64,000 nucleotides of DNA, taken from positions 1-64,000 of the forward strand of contig JAUWAB010000003.1 of assembly GCA_030602265.1 (NCBI GenBank). The letters run 5' to 3'. This document shows positions 43,460 through 52,248 of the stretch, piece by piece. The stretch is from Prolixibacteraceae bacterium (GTDB lineage: Bacteria > Bacteroidota > Bacteroidia > Bacteroidales > Prolixibacteraceae). Both the position numbers and the translations under genes were made by a program. The stretch's first letter is position 1, and each line of letters starts with the position of its first letter. Under the pieces are notes generated by a model. The model ran no database searches. It saw nothing but the letters and a program-made list of their open reading frames with translations, and was not told the DNA's origin.

Positions 43460-44419
43460 CTATTCAGGTAAAAGCCACGATTCGGTCTCTTTTCCCCGGA
43501 TATAGGTTTCAATGTGCCGTCCTACCTTAGCTTCATACAAATCACTTACTGTAAGTATAATGCCGGTCTCAAGCACATCCCCGAAACTGTCGTTGACTAC
43601 CGTACCGAAAGTCTTCATAGACGGGGAGAGGTTCATGTAAGCATTAAAGAGCGGAGGGATATTTTCTCCAAATTGTCTGACGCTATGTGACAGAATCTTG
43701 TAGTCTTCCTTGTAATCACCGCCGTTGAACAACTCATCCATTTTTTCCATATCAATTCCGAAATCAACCGGTTTTTTGGGATATACCAGATTCTCGCGGT
43801 CGCGGAAATACTTCAGGAAAAAGTATTGTATCAGATTACGGGCCTCATTATGAAAATGGGAATACATGGTAACCTTGCCGAAGAAATACTTGATTTCGGG
43901 ATGGTCGACCGTAAGCGCACCCAGGCCATCCCAAAGGTTGTCAAGCGCAAACAGTGCTTTGGCCCCGGTTTTGCTCGACTGGTAGTCGGGCTGTACAAAG
44001 GAACGCCCAAGCTCAAGTGTATGAGGGATATATTCCCTGCAAAATTTTTCGGAAAAGTGGAACAAATGCGCCGTCGCCAGCATAATTTCACCATTCTCGT
44101 CGCGACTGGCTTCACTGCAAAGCATATATCTGTATCCGCCCAGGATTTCTTCAGCGTCGGGATCCCAAACAATAAGCTGACGGTAAGGATTGTCAGAAAT
44201 ATCAAGTTCATCAATATCAATGGCCTTACCGGTGCCACCCCCGGCATCCCTGAAGGATAACTCCCTGAGACGACCGATCTCCTGCATAATCGCGGGTGAA
44301 TCCTTATGGGTGATTATGTAGATCTCATTGCCTCCCTTGTTGGTCTTACGCATAAACTTATCCGGCTTCAACTCCGCCTTAATTACCTCCCTGGGAACCG
44401 GTGCAAGCAATTCTTCCAT
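43460..44419 (-). CDS. GNAT-type N-acyltransferase, GlsB/OlsB-like
   Basis: A 319-residue acyltransferase of the OlsB/GlsB type. It has 'LRELSFRDAGGGTGKAIDIDELD' and 'LIVWDPDAEEILGGYRYML' in the N-terminal GNAT part and 'ELGRSFVQPDYQSSKTGAKALFALDNLWDGLGAL' after it. In Bacteroides, GlsB attaches a 3-hydroxy fatty acid to glycine to begin glycine lipid synthesis, and the partner GlsA adds the second chain. Here the PlsC-type gene lies directly upstream in the same transcript. This supports glycine or related amino-acid lipids, but the acceptor amino acid is inferred. Confidence 0.75.
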   Translation of the reverse strand: MEELLAPVPREVIKAELKPDKFMRKTNKGGNEIYIITHKDSPAIMQEIGRLRELSFRDAGGGTGKAIDIDELDISDNPYRQLIVWDPDAEEILGGYRYMLCSEASRDENGEIMLATAHLFHFSEKFCREYIPHTLELGRSFVQPDYQSSKTGAKALFALDNLWDGLGALTVDHPEIKYFFGKVTMYSHFHNEARNLIQYFFLKYFRDRENLVYPKKPVDFGIDMEKMDELFNGGDYKEDYKILSHSVRQFGENIPPLFNAYMNLSPSMKTFGTVVNDSFGDVLETGIILTVSDLYEAKVGRHIETYIRGKETESWLLPE

Positions 44420-44497
44420 TTTTATTCCAGTAAAATAAATGAATGCAAAATTAATTATTATATGACCTTATTGAAAATTGTACAGTAATTATTTTAA

Positions 44498-45337
44498 TTA
44501 CATGGTTTCGGGCAACCTGTAAACCTGGTCCTTCACAATAGCAGCCCATTGCTGCGGACTCTTTGACCTGTCGAAGGTCTGCCAGGGTATAGGCTTGCCA
44601 AAATAAAGACTGACCCTTTTCTTACGGTGGCGATAAGTTTCATCCGGCAACAAAAACATCTCCAGGTTCCAACCTACCCTGAGCATGGTCCGGATTCTGG
44701 CCAACCAGTAAAAACGGCCAGAATTCCGGCCAGAAATAAATACCGGCACTACGTCCCTTTTGTATTGTACCGCCTTAACAATAAAATGCTTCTGCCACTC
44801 CAGGTCCATCACCTTCCCCCTGATCAGCCGGGAGGCGTAACCCGATGGAAATATCAGAATCTGTTCTCCCGACTCATAGGTTTGTGCCAAAAGCTTTGCA
44901 GCATCCCGCGAATTGCCGCCATGCTTGTTCACCGGAACAAAAACCGGCCGCAGGTTGGGAATGGTCATCAAAACATCGTTCACTAAAAATTTAAAAAAAC
45001 CGAAACGGTTGTATACACTCTTCATCAGAAGAAGGGAATCAAAACCGCCTAAAGGATGGTTGCTGGCAAAAATGTAACTCTTTCCAGCAGGAATGGCGTC
45101 AAGCCCGTAAACCGTTTCAGTCACTTCAAAATCCTTAATGGCTGCCTGAACAAAATCAATACCCGACAAATGTCCATATTTAAGCATGAAGCCATTCATG
45201 AAATCAAGTCGCATAATCCTGTGAATCAACCTGTAGACAAAACCCGGGATCAAACGCGCCAGTGATGGATTCTTTTCTCTCATTACCCGGCGTATGTCAA
45301 CAGGTTCAAAATCCCCCTGCCCTTCTTTTTCTTCCAT
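44498..45337 (-). CDS. PlsC-type O-acyltransferase, GlsA-like
   Basis: A 279-residue lipid acyltransferase. The acyltransferase block I is 'SNHPLGGFDSLLLMKSVY', a HX5D spacing in place of the usual HX4D, as in hemolysin-like and GlsA-type enzymes. 'LRPVFVPVNKHGGNSRDAA' and 'ILIFPSGYASR' are later blocks. It sits before the GlsB-like gene with a 78-base gap and behind a good promoter. The likely role is O-acylation of an N-acyl amino acid, but a phospholipid role cannot be excluded. Confidence 0.72.
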   Translation of the reverse strand: MEEKEGQGDFEPVDIRRVMREKNPSLARLIPGFVYRLIHRIMRLDFMNGFMLKYGHLSGIDFVQAAIKDFEVTETVYGLDAIPAGKSYIFASNHPLGGFDSLLLMKSVYNRFGFFKFLVNDVLMTIPNLRPVFVPVNKHGGNSRDAAKLLAQTYESGEQILIFPSGYASRLIRGKVMDLEWQKHFIVKAVQYKRDVVPVFISGRNSGRFYWLARIRTMLRVGWNLEMFLLPDETYRHRKKRVSLYFGKPIPWQTFDRSKSPQQWAAIVKDQVYRLPETM

Positions 45338-45369
45338 AAGCGCTCTGCTTTTCCTTTAGTTTCGGAAAA

Positions 45370-45398
45370 CAAAAATAACATCGAAATCAAATATTCAA
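45370..45398 (-). promoter_or_regulatory. Promoter of the GlsA/GlsB-like operon
   Basis: On the minus strand TTG (45396-45398), an 18-base spacer and TATTTTTG (45370-45377) fit the Bacteroidota consensus. The start codon is 32 bases downstream. Confidence 0.62.
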
Positions 45399-45462
45399 AT
45401 TTTAACGCAAAAAAAACAGAAGAATAGTTTTTAATGAGATCAATGCCAGATTGAATTTCAAG

Positions 45463-45552
45463 TTATCAACCGAAAACTTATCCACAACATTTATAAACAC
45501 AAAACACTTATATACAGCTATATAAATAAATATCAAATAGGCTTTATCCATC
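45463..45552 (+). other. DnaA-box-like cluster
   Basis: TTATCCACA (45478-45486) is an exact DnaA box. TTATCAACC (45463-45471) and TTATCCATC (45544-45552) are near matches, each with two mismatches. The surrounding DNA is AT-rich and the next 35 bases carry three 11-bp tandem repeats. This could be part of a replication origin or a DnaA-controlled promoter region. It may also be chance in AT-rich DNA. Confidence 0.4.
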
Positions 45553-45554
45553 TT

Positions 45555-45587
45555 TTTCAACAATATTTCAACAATATTTCAACAAAC
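45555..45587 (+). repeat. Three tandem 11-bp repeats TTTCAACAATA
   Basis: Units at 45555-45565, 45566-45576 and 45577-45587 read TTTCAACAATA, TTTCAACAATA and TTTCAACAAAC. They lie between the DnaA-box-like cluster and the mraZ repeats. Confidence 0.85.
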
Positions 45588-45604
45588 CCGAAGATGAACA
45601 CTGG

Positions 45605-45640
45605 TGGAATAAATTGGAACAATGTGTAATAGTTTGGAAT
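45605..45640 (+). promoter_or_regulatory. MraZ-box-like direct repeats upstream of mraZ
   Basis: TGGAAT (45605), TGGAAC (45615), TGTAAT (45625) and TGGAAT (45635) recur at exactly 10-bp intervals. MraZ of other bacteria binds direct repeats of a TGGG-type motif at 10-bp spacing upstream of its own operon. The array begins about 75 bases before mraZ, so it is the likely autoregulatory site of the dcw cluster. No exact TAnnTTTG box is seen next to it. Confidence 0.65.
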
Positions 45641-45680
45641 AAAAGTTATAATTTTATCTCTTGAAATTGAGCACCAGCCG

Positions 45681-46148
45681 ATGATACGATTCTCAGCCAG
45701 ATATAATGCACTGATTGATGACAAGGGAAGGGTCGTCCTTCCTTCGTCATTCAAGAAAGCCATGGGCGATCTGGCCGAGGAACCCCTGGTCATTGAGAAG
45801 GATATTTTTAAGGAATGTCTCAACATCTTTCCGGAACGTTACTGGAACCAACGCCTCGAATCCATTGAAAGGCAACTGAACCAGTTCGATGAGGAGGACG
45901 ATGACCTGCTGGCCGATTTGTATGAGAATTACACCACGGTAACCATGGCTCCTAACGGCAGGATCAACATTCCTTCCGATTTCATGGAACATGCAGGTAT
46001 CAACAGGGATGTGGTGTTTATTGGCAAAGGGAAGTCGATCAGACTCTGGGATGAAAAGAAATACCAGGGAAGCAAGGCCAACCGGCGCCCGCTGCGCGAT
46101 ATGTTCAGGGAAAGATTGGGGAATAACCCGGAAAACAGTGAAGGATGA
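45681..46148 (+). CDS. mraZ: Transcriptional regulator MraZ
   Basis: A 155-residue AbrB-like protein with two SpoVT/AbrB domains, forming a ring that binds the dcw promoter. 'YNALIDDKGRVVLPSSFKKAM' is the first domain and 'VTMAPNGRINIPSDFMEHAGI' the second. Size and arrangement are normal. It overlaps rsmH by 4 bases and is the first gene of the cluster, preceded by the 10-bp repeats that it probably binds. Confidence 0.96.
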   Translation: MIRFSARYNALIDDKGRVVLPSSFKKAMGDLAEEPLVIEKDIFKECLNIFPERYWNQRLESIERQLNQFDEEDDDLLADLYENYTTVTMAPNGRINIPSDFMEHAGINRDVVFIGKGKSIRLWDEKKYQGSKANRRPLRDMFRERLGNNPENSEG

Positions 46149-47062
46149 ACACATACCATATACCAGTGATGCCAGGTCTGAGTATCGAAGCAATGAAAAT
46201 CAGACCGGACGGCAATTACGTAGACGCTACTTTCGGAGGCGGCGGTCACGCCCGTGCCATTGTCAGCCAGCTGACCACCGGCAGATTGTTTGCTTTTGAC
46301 CAGGATGCCGATGCGGAAAGGAATGTGTTCAATGATGAAAGGCTGGTATTTATCCGATCCAACTTCCGCTATCTGAAAAATTTCCTCCGTTACAACCAGG
46401 TGGAGTCGGTTGACGGGATATTAGCCGACCTGGGGGTTTCCTCACACGATTTTGATGAAGCTGAACGCGGGTTCTCATTCCGATTTGAAGCCCCGCTGGA
46501 TATGCGCATGAACCGGGAAGCAACCCTTTCTGCGAACACCATATTAAACCAATATACCCGGGAACAGCTGACATCAGTCTTCCGGAACTATGGAGAAATC
46601 CGAAATGCTGGCAAACTGGCCGATACCATTATTTCTTCCCGGGAATCGGCTCCCATCGCTACCACCGGCCACTTTCTGGAGACCATAAAAAACCTGATCC
46701 CCAGGGCCATAGAAAAAAAATACCTGGCACAGGTATTTCAGGCCCTTCGGATGGAGGTGAACGATGAAACCGGGGCACTGAGGGATTTCCTCGTTTCTGC
46801 CCTCGAAATTTTACGGCCGGGGGGCAGACTGGTCATCCTGACCTATCACAGCATTGAGGACCGGATCGTAAAGAATTTTATGAAATCCGGAAATTTTGAG
46901 GGTAAAGTCGAACAGGATTTCTACGGAAATTTCATAACTCCCTTTGAGCTCATCAGCCGCAAGGCCATAGTGCCCGATGAGGAGGAAATCACAAATAACC
47001 CGCGTTCCAGAAGCGCAAAACTGAGAATCGCCGAAAAAAAGGAGGTGAACCATGGCAAATAA
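46145..47062 (+). CDS. rsmH: 16S rRNA (cytosine-1402 N4)-methyltransferase RsmH
   Basis: A 305-residue SAM-dependent methyltransferase (former MraW) that modifies C1402 in the decoding centre. 'VDATFGGGGHARAIVSQL' is the SAM loop, 'ILADLGVSSHDFDEAERGFSF' follows, and 'VILTYHSIEDRIVKNFM' is near the C-terminus. It starts inside mraZ and overlaps ftsL by 11 bases. Confidence 0.97.
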   Translation: MNTYHIPVMPGLSIEAMKIRPDGNYVDATFGGGGHARAIVSQLTTGRLFAFDQDADAERNVFNDERLVFIRSNFRYLKNFLRYNQVESVDGILADLGVSSHDFDEAERGFSFRFEAPLDMRMNREATLSANTILNQYTREQLTSVFRNYGEIRNAGKLADTIISSRESAPIATTGHFLETIKNLIPRAIEKKYLAQVFQALRMEVNDETGALRDFLVSALEILRPGGRLVILTYHSIEDRIVKNFMKSGNFEGKVEQDFYGNFITPFELISRKAIVPDEEEITNNPRSRSAKLRIAEKKEVNHGK

Positions 47063-47414
47063 TACGGAATCCGGAACCAAAAAGAAACCCGGAGTCAGTT
47101 CGTTTCTCCGGGGTACTATCCTGACCGACGACAGGGTCACTCGGCAGTTCCCATTTCTGATCTTCCTGGTCGTTCTGGGTTTACTGATGATCACCAACCG
47201 GTACCGTTCAGAGAAAGTAATCCGCCAGATCGAAATCCTGCAGGGTACTATTGATGATCTGCGCTCCCAGTCGGTAACCAACTCCGCAAGACTCATGCAT
47301 ATGAGCAAACCTTCGGATGTGGCCAACCGTGTCAGGAATGCCGGTCTCGGACTGGAGGAACCCATAAGGCCTCCAAGAACTATTGAAGTCAGGAAAATAA
47401 AGGAAAGAAAATGA
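47052..47414 (+). CDS. ftsL: FtsL-like bitopic division protein
   Basis: A 120-residue protein with a basic cytoplasmic part, one membrane segment (FPFLIFLVVLGLLMITNRYRS), and a periplasmic part starting with a coiled coil ('VIRQIEILQGTIDDLRSQSV'). Size, topology and place between rsmH and the septal transpeptidase fit FtsL, which bridges FtsB/FtsQ to the septal synthase. Sequence similarity in this family is low, so the name rests mainly on context. Confidence 0.82.
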   Translation: MANNTESGTKKKPGVSSFLRGTILTDDRVTRQFPFLIFLVVLGLLMITNRYRSEKVIRQIEILQGTIDDLRSQSVTNSARLMHMSKPSDVANRVRNAGLGLEEPIRPPRTIEVRKIKERK

Positions 47415-49528
47415 ACATTCGCAACACCATCATATCACGACTGGCCATTATTTATTTCCTGATGCTGTTATTTGGAATAGCAGTAGTGGTAAAGCTGATT
47501 ACCGTTCAGAATATCAGGAATGAAAAATGGGAGAACATTGCCAAAAACCTGAAGAACAATACGGTGGTTATCGAGGCGAACCGAGGCAACATTTGTGCAG
47601 CCGACGGCAACGTACTGGCCACTTCTGTTCCGGGGTACTTTATCCGTATGGATATGGCTGCCCAGGGGGTAAAACGGGTGTACAAGCAGGAAAGTGATTC
47701 TCTGGCCTATTACCTTTCCAGATTCTTCCGCGACAAACCGGCCTCTGAATATAAACGCATAATGGACGCAGGCTATCGCAACCAAAACCGTGGACTGATG
47801 CTTACCCCCAGAAAGATTGACTACAACGAACTCCAGGAGATCAAACAGTTTCCTATCCTTCGACGGGGTACTTTCGGCGGAGGCAGGATTATCGAACAGG
47901 AAAACCGGCGGGTCCTGCCCTTAGGTAAACTGGCATCGAGGACCATTGGTACACTGAATAAGGGTGTCTATGGGGGCATACACGGAAATATCGGCTATAC
48001 CGGCATCGAAGGGGCGTTCGAAACCTACCTGAAAGGAAAGGAAGGTGTGGGATACCGGCAGAATTTATCCGGAAGATGGGTAAGCCGAACCGAAATTGAA
48101 CCCCGCGACGGGATGGACGTCATCACAACCATCGACATCCGGTACCAGGACATTACGGAAAGTGCCCTGGAACGCCAGCTGATGGCCAGTAACGCCGAAT
48201 GGGGCACCGCCATACTCATGGAGGTGAAAACCGGTGAAGTGAAGGCCATAGCAAACCTCGGCAGGGTATCGTCCGGTTATTACGATGAAATATACAACTA
48301 CGCACTCGGGCACGCCGGTAACTATGAACCCGGATCTACCTTCAAACTGGTTTCCCTTATGGCAGCCCTCGATCATGGCGTTGTTGACACCAGCGACGTG
48401 TTTGACACAGGCAACGGAGTCTGGAAATACCGCGGCAGGACCATTTACGACAGCGACTACAAGTACGGTGGCCATGGAACCATCACCGTCAGGGAGATTT
48501 TTGAGAAATCCTCCAACGTAGGGTTTGCCAAAATGATAACAACTCACTATGATAAAAACCCGCGGGAATTTATCGACAGGATCAACAACATGGGTATTAC
48601 CAAACCGCTTAACCTGGAGGTACAAGGTGAGGGTATTCCATACTTCAAATATCCCGGCGACAAGGACTGGTGGGGAACTACCCTCGCCTGGATGTCGTAT
48701 GGTTATGAAAGCAAAATGACTCCACTCCAGATACTGACCTTTTATAATGCAGTCGCCAACGACGGAAAGATGGTGAAACCCAGGTTTATCCGGGAAATTC
48801 AGGACAGGGGCGACGTAGTGAAAAAAATGAAAACGGAGGTAATTAACCCTATGGTCGCCTCCCGGTCAACCATTAAAAAAGCACAAGTGCTTTTGCAGGG
48901 AGTTTGCGAAAACGGAACGGGCAAGTCAATTCAGGGGACTATGTTCAAGGTTGCCGGAAAAACAGGCACTGCACAGATTGCCTCCAGTCAGGGTGGTTAT
49001 GCAAAAGGACTCTACCTGGCCTCCTTTGCCGGCTACTTTCCGGCCGATAATCCGAAATACTCCATGATCGTCGTGGTTAACAGGCCCCAGGGTGCCTATT
49101 ACGGGGGAGCTGTTGCCGGGCCGGTCTTCAAGGAAGTGTCTGAAAAGGTCTTTGCCCTTTACACCAAAGCGGAGGACATCCCGGAGGACAACACAGCCTA
49201 TGCAGCCATACCGGAAGTAAAAAACGGCCTGTCGCGCGACCTGGTCAGGGTTTTAAACTCCCTGGACGTGGATACCGACGGCAGGCGGCCGTCATCATTG
49301 GTAGCAAAGGCCATTAAAGCTGATGATGCCATCATTCTGGAAGAATTTGAAATCTCTGGCGAAAAAGTACCTGACGTCCGAGGAATGGCGCCGTCCGATG
49401 CGGTCTACCTGCTCGAAAATGCAGGACTGCATGTCAGGATAAGCGGAGTAGGCAAGGTCAGGAGCCAGTCAATGACTCCCGGGTCGAATTTTAAACAAGG
49501 ACAATCTATAACGCTGATATTGGGCTAA
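47411..49528 (+). CDS. ftsI: Septal penicillin-binding protein (FtsI/PBP2-type) with PASTA domain
   Basis: A 705-residue class B transpeptidase that cross-links septal peptidoglycan. One membrane anchor lies near residues 10-30. A dimerisation domain follows, then the transpeptidase with active-site 'EPGSTFKLVSL' (SxxK near residue 310), 'KSSNVGF' (SxN) and 'GKTGTAQ' (KTG). The C-terminus has a PASTA domain ('KVPDVRGMAPSDAVYLLENAGL'). It overlaps ftsL by 4 bases and is 1 base from murE. The symbol follows the dcw position. Confidence 0.93.
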   Translation: MNIRNTIISRLAIIYFLMLLFGIAVVVKLITVQNIRNEKWENIAKNLKNNTVVIEANRGNICAADGNVLATSVPGYFIRMDMAAQGVKRVYKQESDSLAYYLSRFFRDKPASEYKRIMDAGYRNQNRGLMLTPRKIDYNELQEIKQFPILRRGTFGGGRIIEQENRRVLPLGKLASRTIGTLNKGVYGGIHGNIGYTGIEGAFETYLKGKEGVGYRQNLSGRWVSRTEIEPRDGMDVITTIDIRYQDITESALERQLMASNAEWGTAILMEVKTGEVKAIANLGRVSSGYYDEIYNYALGHAGNYEPGSTFKLVSLMAALDHGVVDTSDVFDTGNGVWKYRGRTIYDSDYKYGGHGTITVREIFEKSSNVGFAKMITTHYDKNPREFIDRINNMGITKPLNLEVQGEGIPYFKYPGDKDWWGTTLAWMSYGYESKMTPLQILTFYNAVANDGKMVKPRFIREIQDRGDVVKKMKTEVINPMVASRSTIKKAQVLLQGVCENGTGKSIQGTMFKVAGKTGTAQIASSQGGYAKGLYLASFAGYFPADNPKYSMIVVVNRPQGAYYGGAVAGPVFKEVSEKVFALYTKAEDIPEDNTAYAAIPEVKNGLSRDLVRVLNSLDVDTDGRRPSSLVAKAIKADDAIILEEFEISGEKVPDVRGMAPSDAVYLLENAGLHVRISGVGKVRSQSMTPGSNFKQGQSITLILG

Positions 49529-49529
49529 A

Positions 49530-50984
49530 ATGAAACACTGGGCTGAACTCATACCTGAAACCGGAATGGTGGAGACCATCGGAAATCCGGATATATATAT
49601 TGCGGGCATGGCTTTCGATTCAAGAAAAGTGCTCCGGGATTTCCTTTTTATCGCACAGAGGGGGACCCATTCTGACGGACATGATTTTATAGCCCTCGCC
49701 ATTGAAAAAGGTGCTGTTGCAGTGGTTTGCGAAGAGTTCCCCGAAACCATCGATCCCGGTATTCTTTATGTGAAAGTGGACAATTCAGGTACCGCATTAG
49801 GACAAATCGCCTCAGCATGGTACGGATTTCCTTCCCGAAAACTCAAAGTTACCGGAGTTACGGGAACCAATGGCAAAACCAGCATTGCCACTCTGTTGTA
49901 CCGGCTCTTCACAAAACTGGGGTATAAAGCGGGATTGATCTCCACCATCTCCACCATTGTGGGAGATCAAGAGGAGACCGCCACCCATACCACACCCGAC
50001 GCCCTGCGCATCCAGGCTCTGATGGCGGAAATGGCAGAGGCCGGCTGTGACTACTGTTTTATGGAAGTAAGTTCCCATGCGGTAGTGCAGAAAAGGATCT
50101 CGGGAATTGAATTTTCTGGGGGTATTTTTACCAACCTGACCCATGACCACCTCGATTACCACAAAACATTCGCCGAATACCTGAAGGCCAAGAAGGGATT
50201 TTTCGACATCCTGCCTGCATCGGCATTTGCCATTATAAATACCGACGACAAGAACGGCAAGGTGATGGTCCAGAACTGCAAAGCCCGGCAGGTTACTTTC
50301 TCTACCCGGTCGCTGGCCGATCATCACTGCAAGGTATTGGAAAGCCATTTCGACGGGATGCTGCTGAATATTGACGGGCAGGAAGTGTGGACCCATTTCG
50401 TGGGCAGGTTTAATGCCTCAAACCTGCTGGCAGTGTACGCAGCGTCCCTGGCATTAGGCCAGAAAAAGGAAGAAGTGCTGCCTGTGATCAGCCAGCTGAC
50501 TCCGGTGGCCGGAAGGTTTGAAACCATAAGGAGCAGTGACGGGAAAATGGCAATTGTTGACTACGCCCATACCCCCGATGCCCTGAAAAATGTCCTGTCG
50601 GCCATCGACGGGATCAGGTCCGGGAACGAAAAGGTAATTACAGTCGTCGGGGCAGGCGGAGACCGCGACAAGACCAAACGGCCCGAAATGGCAAAAGAGG
50701 CCCTGACTGGAAGTGACCTCGTCATACTGACTTCCGACAATCCGCGCACCGAAGATCCCGAGGCCATCATCCGGGATATGGAAGCGGGAGTCAGGAACGC
50801 CGGCAAAAAAGTCATCTCCATTACCAACCGCAGAGAAGCCATTAAAACGGCCATTTTCATGGCTATGCCCGGCGACATCATCCTGATCGCCGGGAAGGGA
50901 CATGAGAATTACCAGGAGATACACGGAGTTAAACACCATTTCGATGACAAGGAAGTGGTCAGGGAGTTTTTTCAAACCATTTAA
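49530..50984 (+). CDS. murE: UDP-MurNAc-tripeptide synthetase MurE
   Basis: A 484-residue cytoplasmic ligase that adds the third amino acid of the stem peptide. The ATP loop is '[15 protein letters not shown]'. 'DNPRTEDP' is the signature of the meso-diaminopimelate type, so the acid added should be meso-DAP. 'DYAHTPDAL' is the family's central motif. The position in the cluster, 1 base after the transpeptidase, is normal. Confidence 0.97.
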   Translation: MKHWAELIPETGMVETIGNPDIYIAGMAFDSRKVLRDFLFIAQRGTHSDGHDFIALAIEKGAVAVVCEEFPETIDPGILYVKVDNSGTALGQIASAWYGFPSRKLKVTGVTGTNGKTSIATLLYRLFTKLGYKAGLISTISTIVGDQEETATHTTPDALRIQALMAEMAEAGCDYCFMEVSSHAVVQKRISGIEFSGGIFTNLTHDHLDYHKTFAEYLKAKKGFFDILPASAFAIINTDDKNGKVMVQNCKARQVTFSTRSLADHHCKVLESHFDGMLLNIDGQEVWTHFVGRFNASNLLAVYAASLALGQKKEEVLPVISQLTPVAGRFETIRSSDGKMAIVDYAHTPDALKNVLSAIDGIRSGNEKVITVVGAGGDRDKTKRPEMAKEALTGSDLVILTSDNPRTEDPEAIIRDMEAGVRNAGKKVISITNRREAIKTAIFMAMPGDIILIAGKGHENYQEIHGVKHHFDDKEVVREFFQTI

Positions 50985-50995
50985 CCAAAGGAGAA

Positions 50996-52246
50996 ATGAT
51001 TTACTATCTGTATGAGTGGCTGAAAGACATGAACATTCCGGGAATCGGAATGCTGCAGTATATCTCGTTCCGGTCTGGTGCCGCAATAATCCTGTCCCTG
51101 TTCATTACCACCGCATTCGGAAGGAAACTGATCCGCTATCTTCAAAAGAAACAGATAGGGGAAGAAGTAAGAGATCTTGGGCTTGAAGGACAAATGCAAA
51201 AGAAAGGAACACCTACCATGGGCGGTATCATAATCCTTGCAGCCATCCTGATCCCAACCCTGCTCTTTGCCCAGCTATCCAACATCTATATCCTCCTTAT
51301 GCTCCTGACCACTGTATGGCTGGGCCTGATCGGGTTTATGGACGACTATATCAAAGTATTCAGGAAAAATAAAAAAGGTCTGGCAGGCAGGTTTAAGATC
51401 CTGGGGCAGGTAAGCCTTGGTATCATGGTGGTGACCGCACTGATGCTCAGCGATGACGTACTGGTCAGGGAAAATGTGAAATCAAGGAGTGGCGAAGACC
51501 TCCGCGAACTGGTAATCGATCCGGAATCCGGACAGCAGCAGGTCAGGGTCGTTACGCAGGAAATCAAATCCACCAAAACCACCATCCCATTTGTCAAGCA
51601 AAATGAATTTGACTACGCATGGCTGGTTGGCTTTGCAGGGAAACACGCCAGCTGGCTTCGATGGCTGGTTTACGCTGTCGCTGTGATCCTGATCATTACC
51701 GCAGTCTCCAATGCCGCCAACCTTACCGACGGATTAGACGGTCTGGCCACAGGAACCTCGGCCATCAGCGGTGCCACACTGGGCATACTTGCCTATGTGA
51801 GCGGAAACGTAATTTACGCCAACTACCTGAACATCATGTATATACCATATGTCGGGGAGCTTACTGTATTCATCGCGGCCTTTATTGGTGCCACCGTCGG
51901 GTTCCTTTGGTACAATTCCTACCCGGCACAGGTATTCATGGGCGACACCGGCAGCCTGGCTTTAGGTGGAATTTTAGCCGTATTCTCGGTAATCATCCGC
52001 AAGGAAATCCTGATTCCGTTGCTTTGCGGGATTTTCCTGATCGAAAACCTGAGCGTGGTCATGCAGGTTACCTGGTTTAAATATACCAAACGCAAGTATG
52101 GTGAAGGCAGACGGATATTCCTGATGAGCCCGATCCATCACCATTTTCAGCTGAAGGGAATTCCTGAGGCAAAGATCGTAACCAGATTCTGGATAGTGGG
52201 CATCATTCTGGCCGTATTGACAATCGTAACCCTGAAGATCAGATAA
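50996..52246 (+). CDS. mraY: Phospho-N-acetylmuramoyl-pentapeptide transferase MraY
   Basis: A 416-residue integral membrane enzyme that transfers phospho-MurNAc-pentapeptide to undecaprenyl phosphate, making lipid I. Conserved parts are '[21 protein letters not shown]', '[18 protein letters not shown]', '[13 protein letters not shown]' and '[11 protein letters not shown]'. A hydrophilic insertion of about 60 residues (near '[20 protein letters not shown]') is the long form common in Bacteroidota. Eleven bases separate it from murE. Confidence 0.97.
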   Translation: MIYYLYEWLKDMNIPGIGMLQYISFRSGAAIILSLFITTAFGRKLIRYLQKKQIGEEVRDLGLEGQMQKKGTPTMGGIIILAAILIPTLLFAQLSNIYILLMLLTTVWLGLIGFMDDYIKVFRKNKKGLAGRFKILGQVSLGIMVVTALMLSDDVLVRENVKSRSGEDLRELVIDPESGQQQVRVVTQEIKSTKTTIPFVKQNEFDYAWLVGFAGKHASWLRWLVYAVAVILIITAVSNAANLTDGLDGLATGTSAISGATLGILAYVSGNVIYANYLNIMYIPYVGELTVFIAAFIGATVGFLWYNSYPAQVFMGDTGSLALGGILAVFSVIIRKEILIPLLCGIFLIENLSVVMQVTWFKYTKRKYGEGRRIFLMSPIHHHFQLKGIPEAKIVTRFWIVGIILAVLTIVTLKIR

Positions 52247-52248
52247 TT

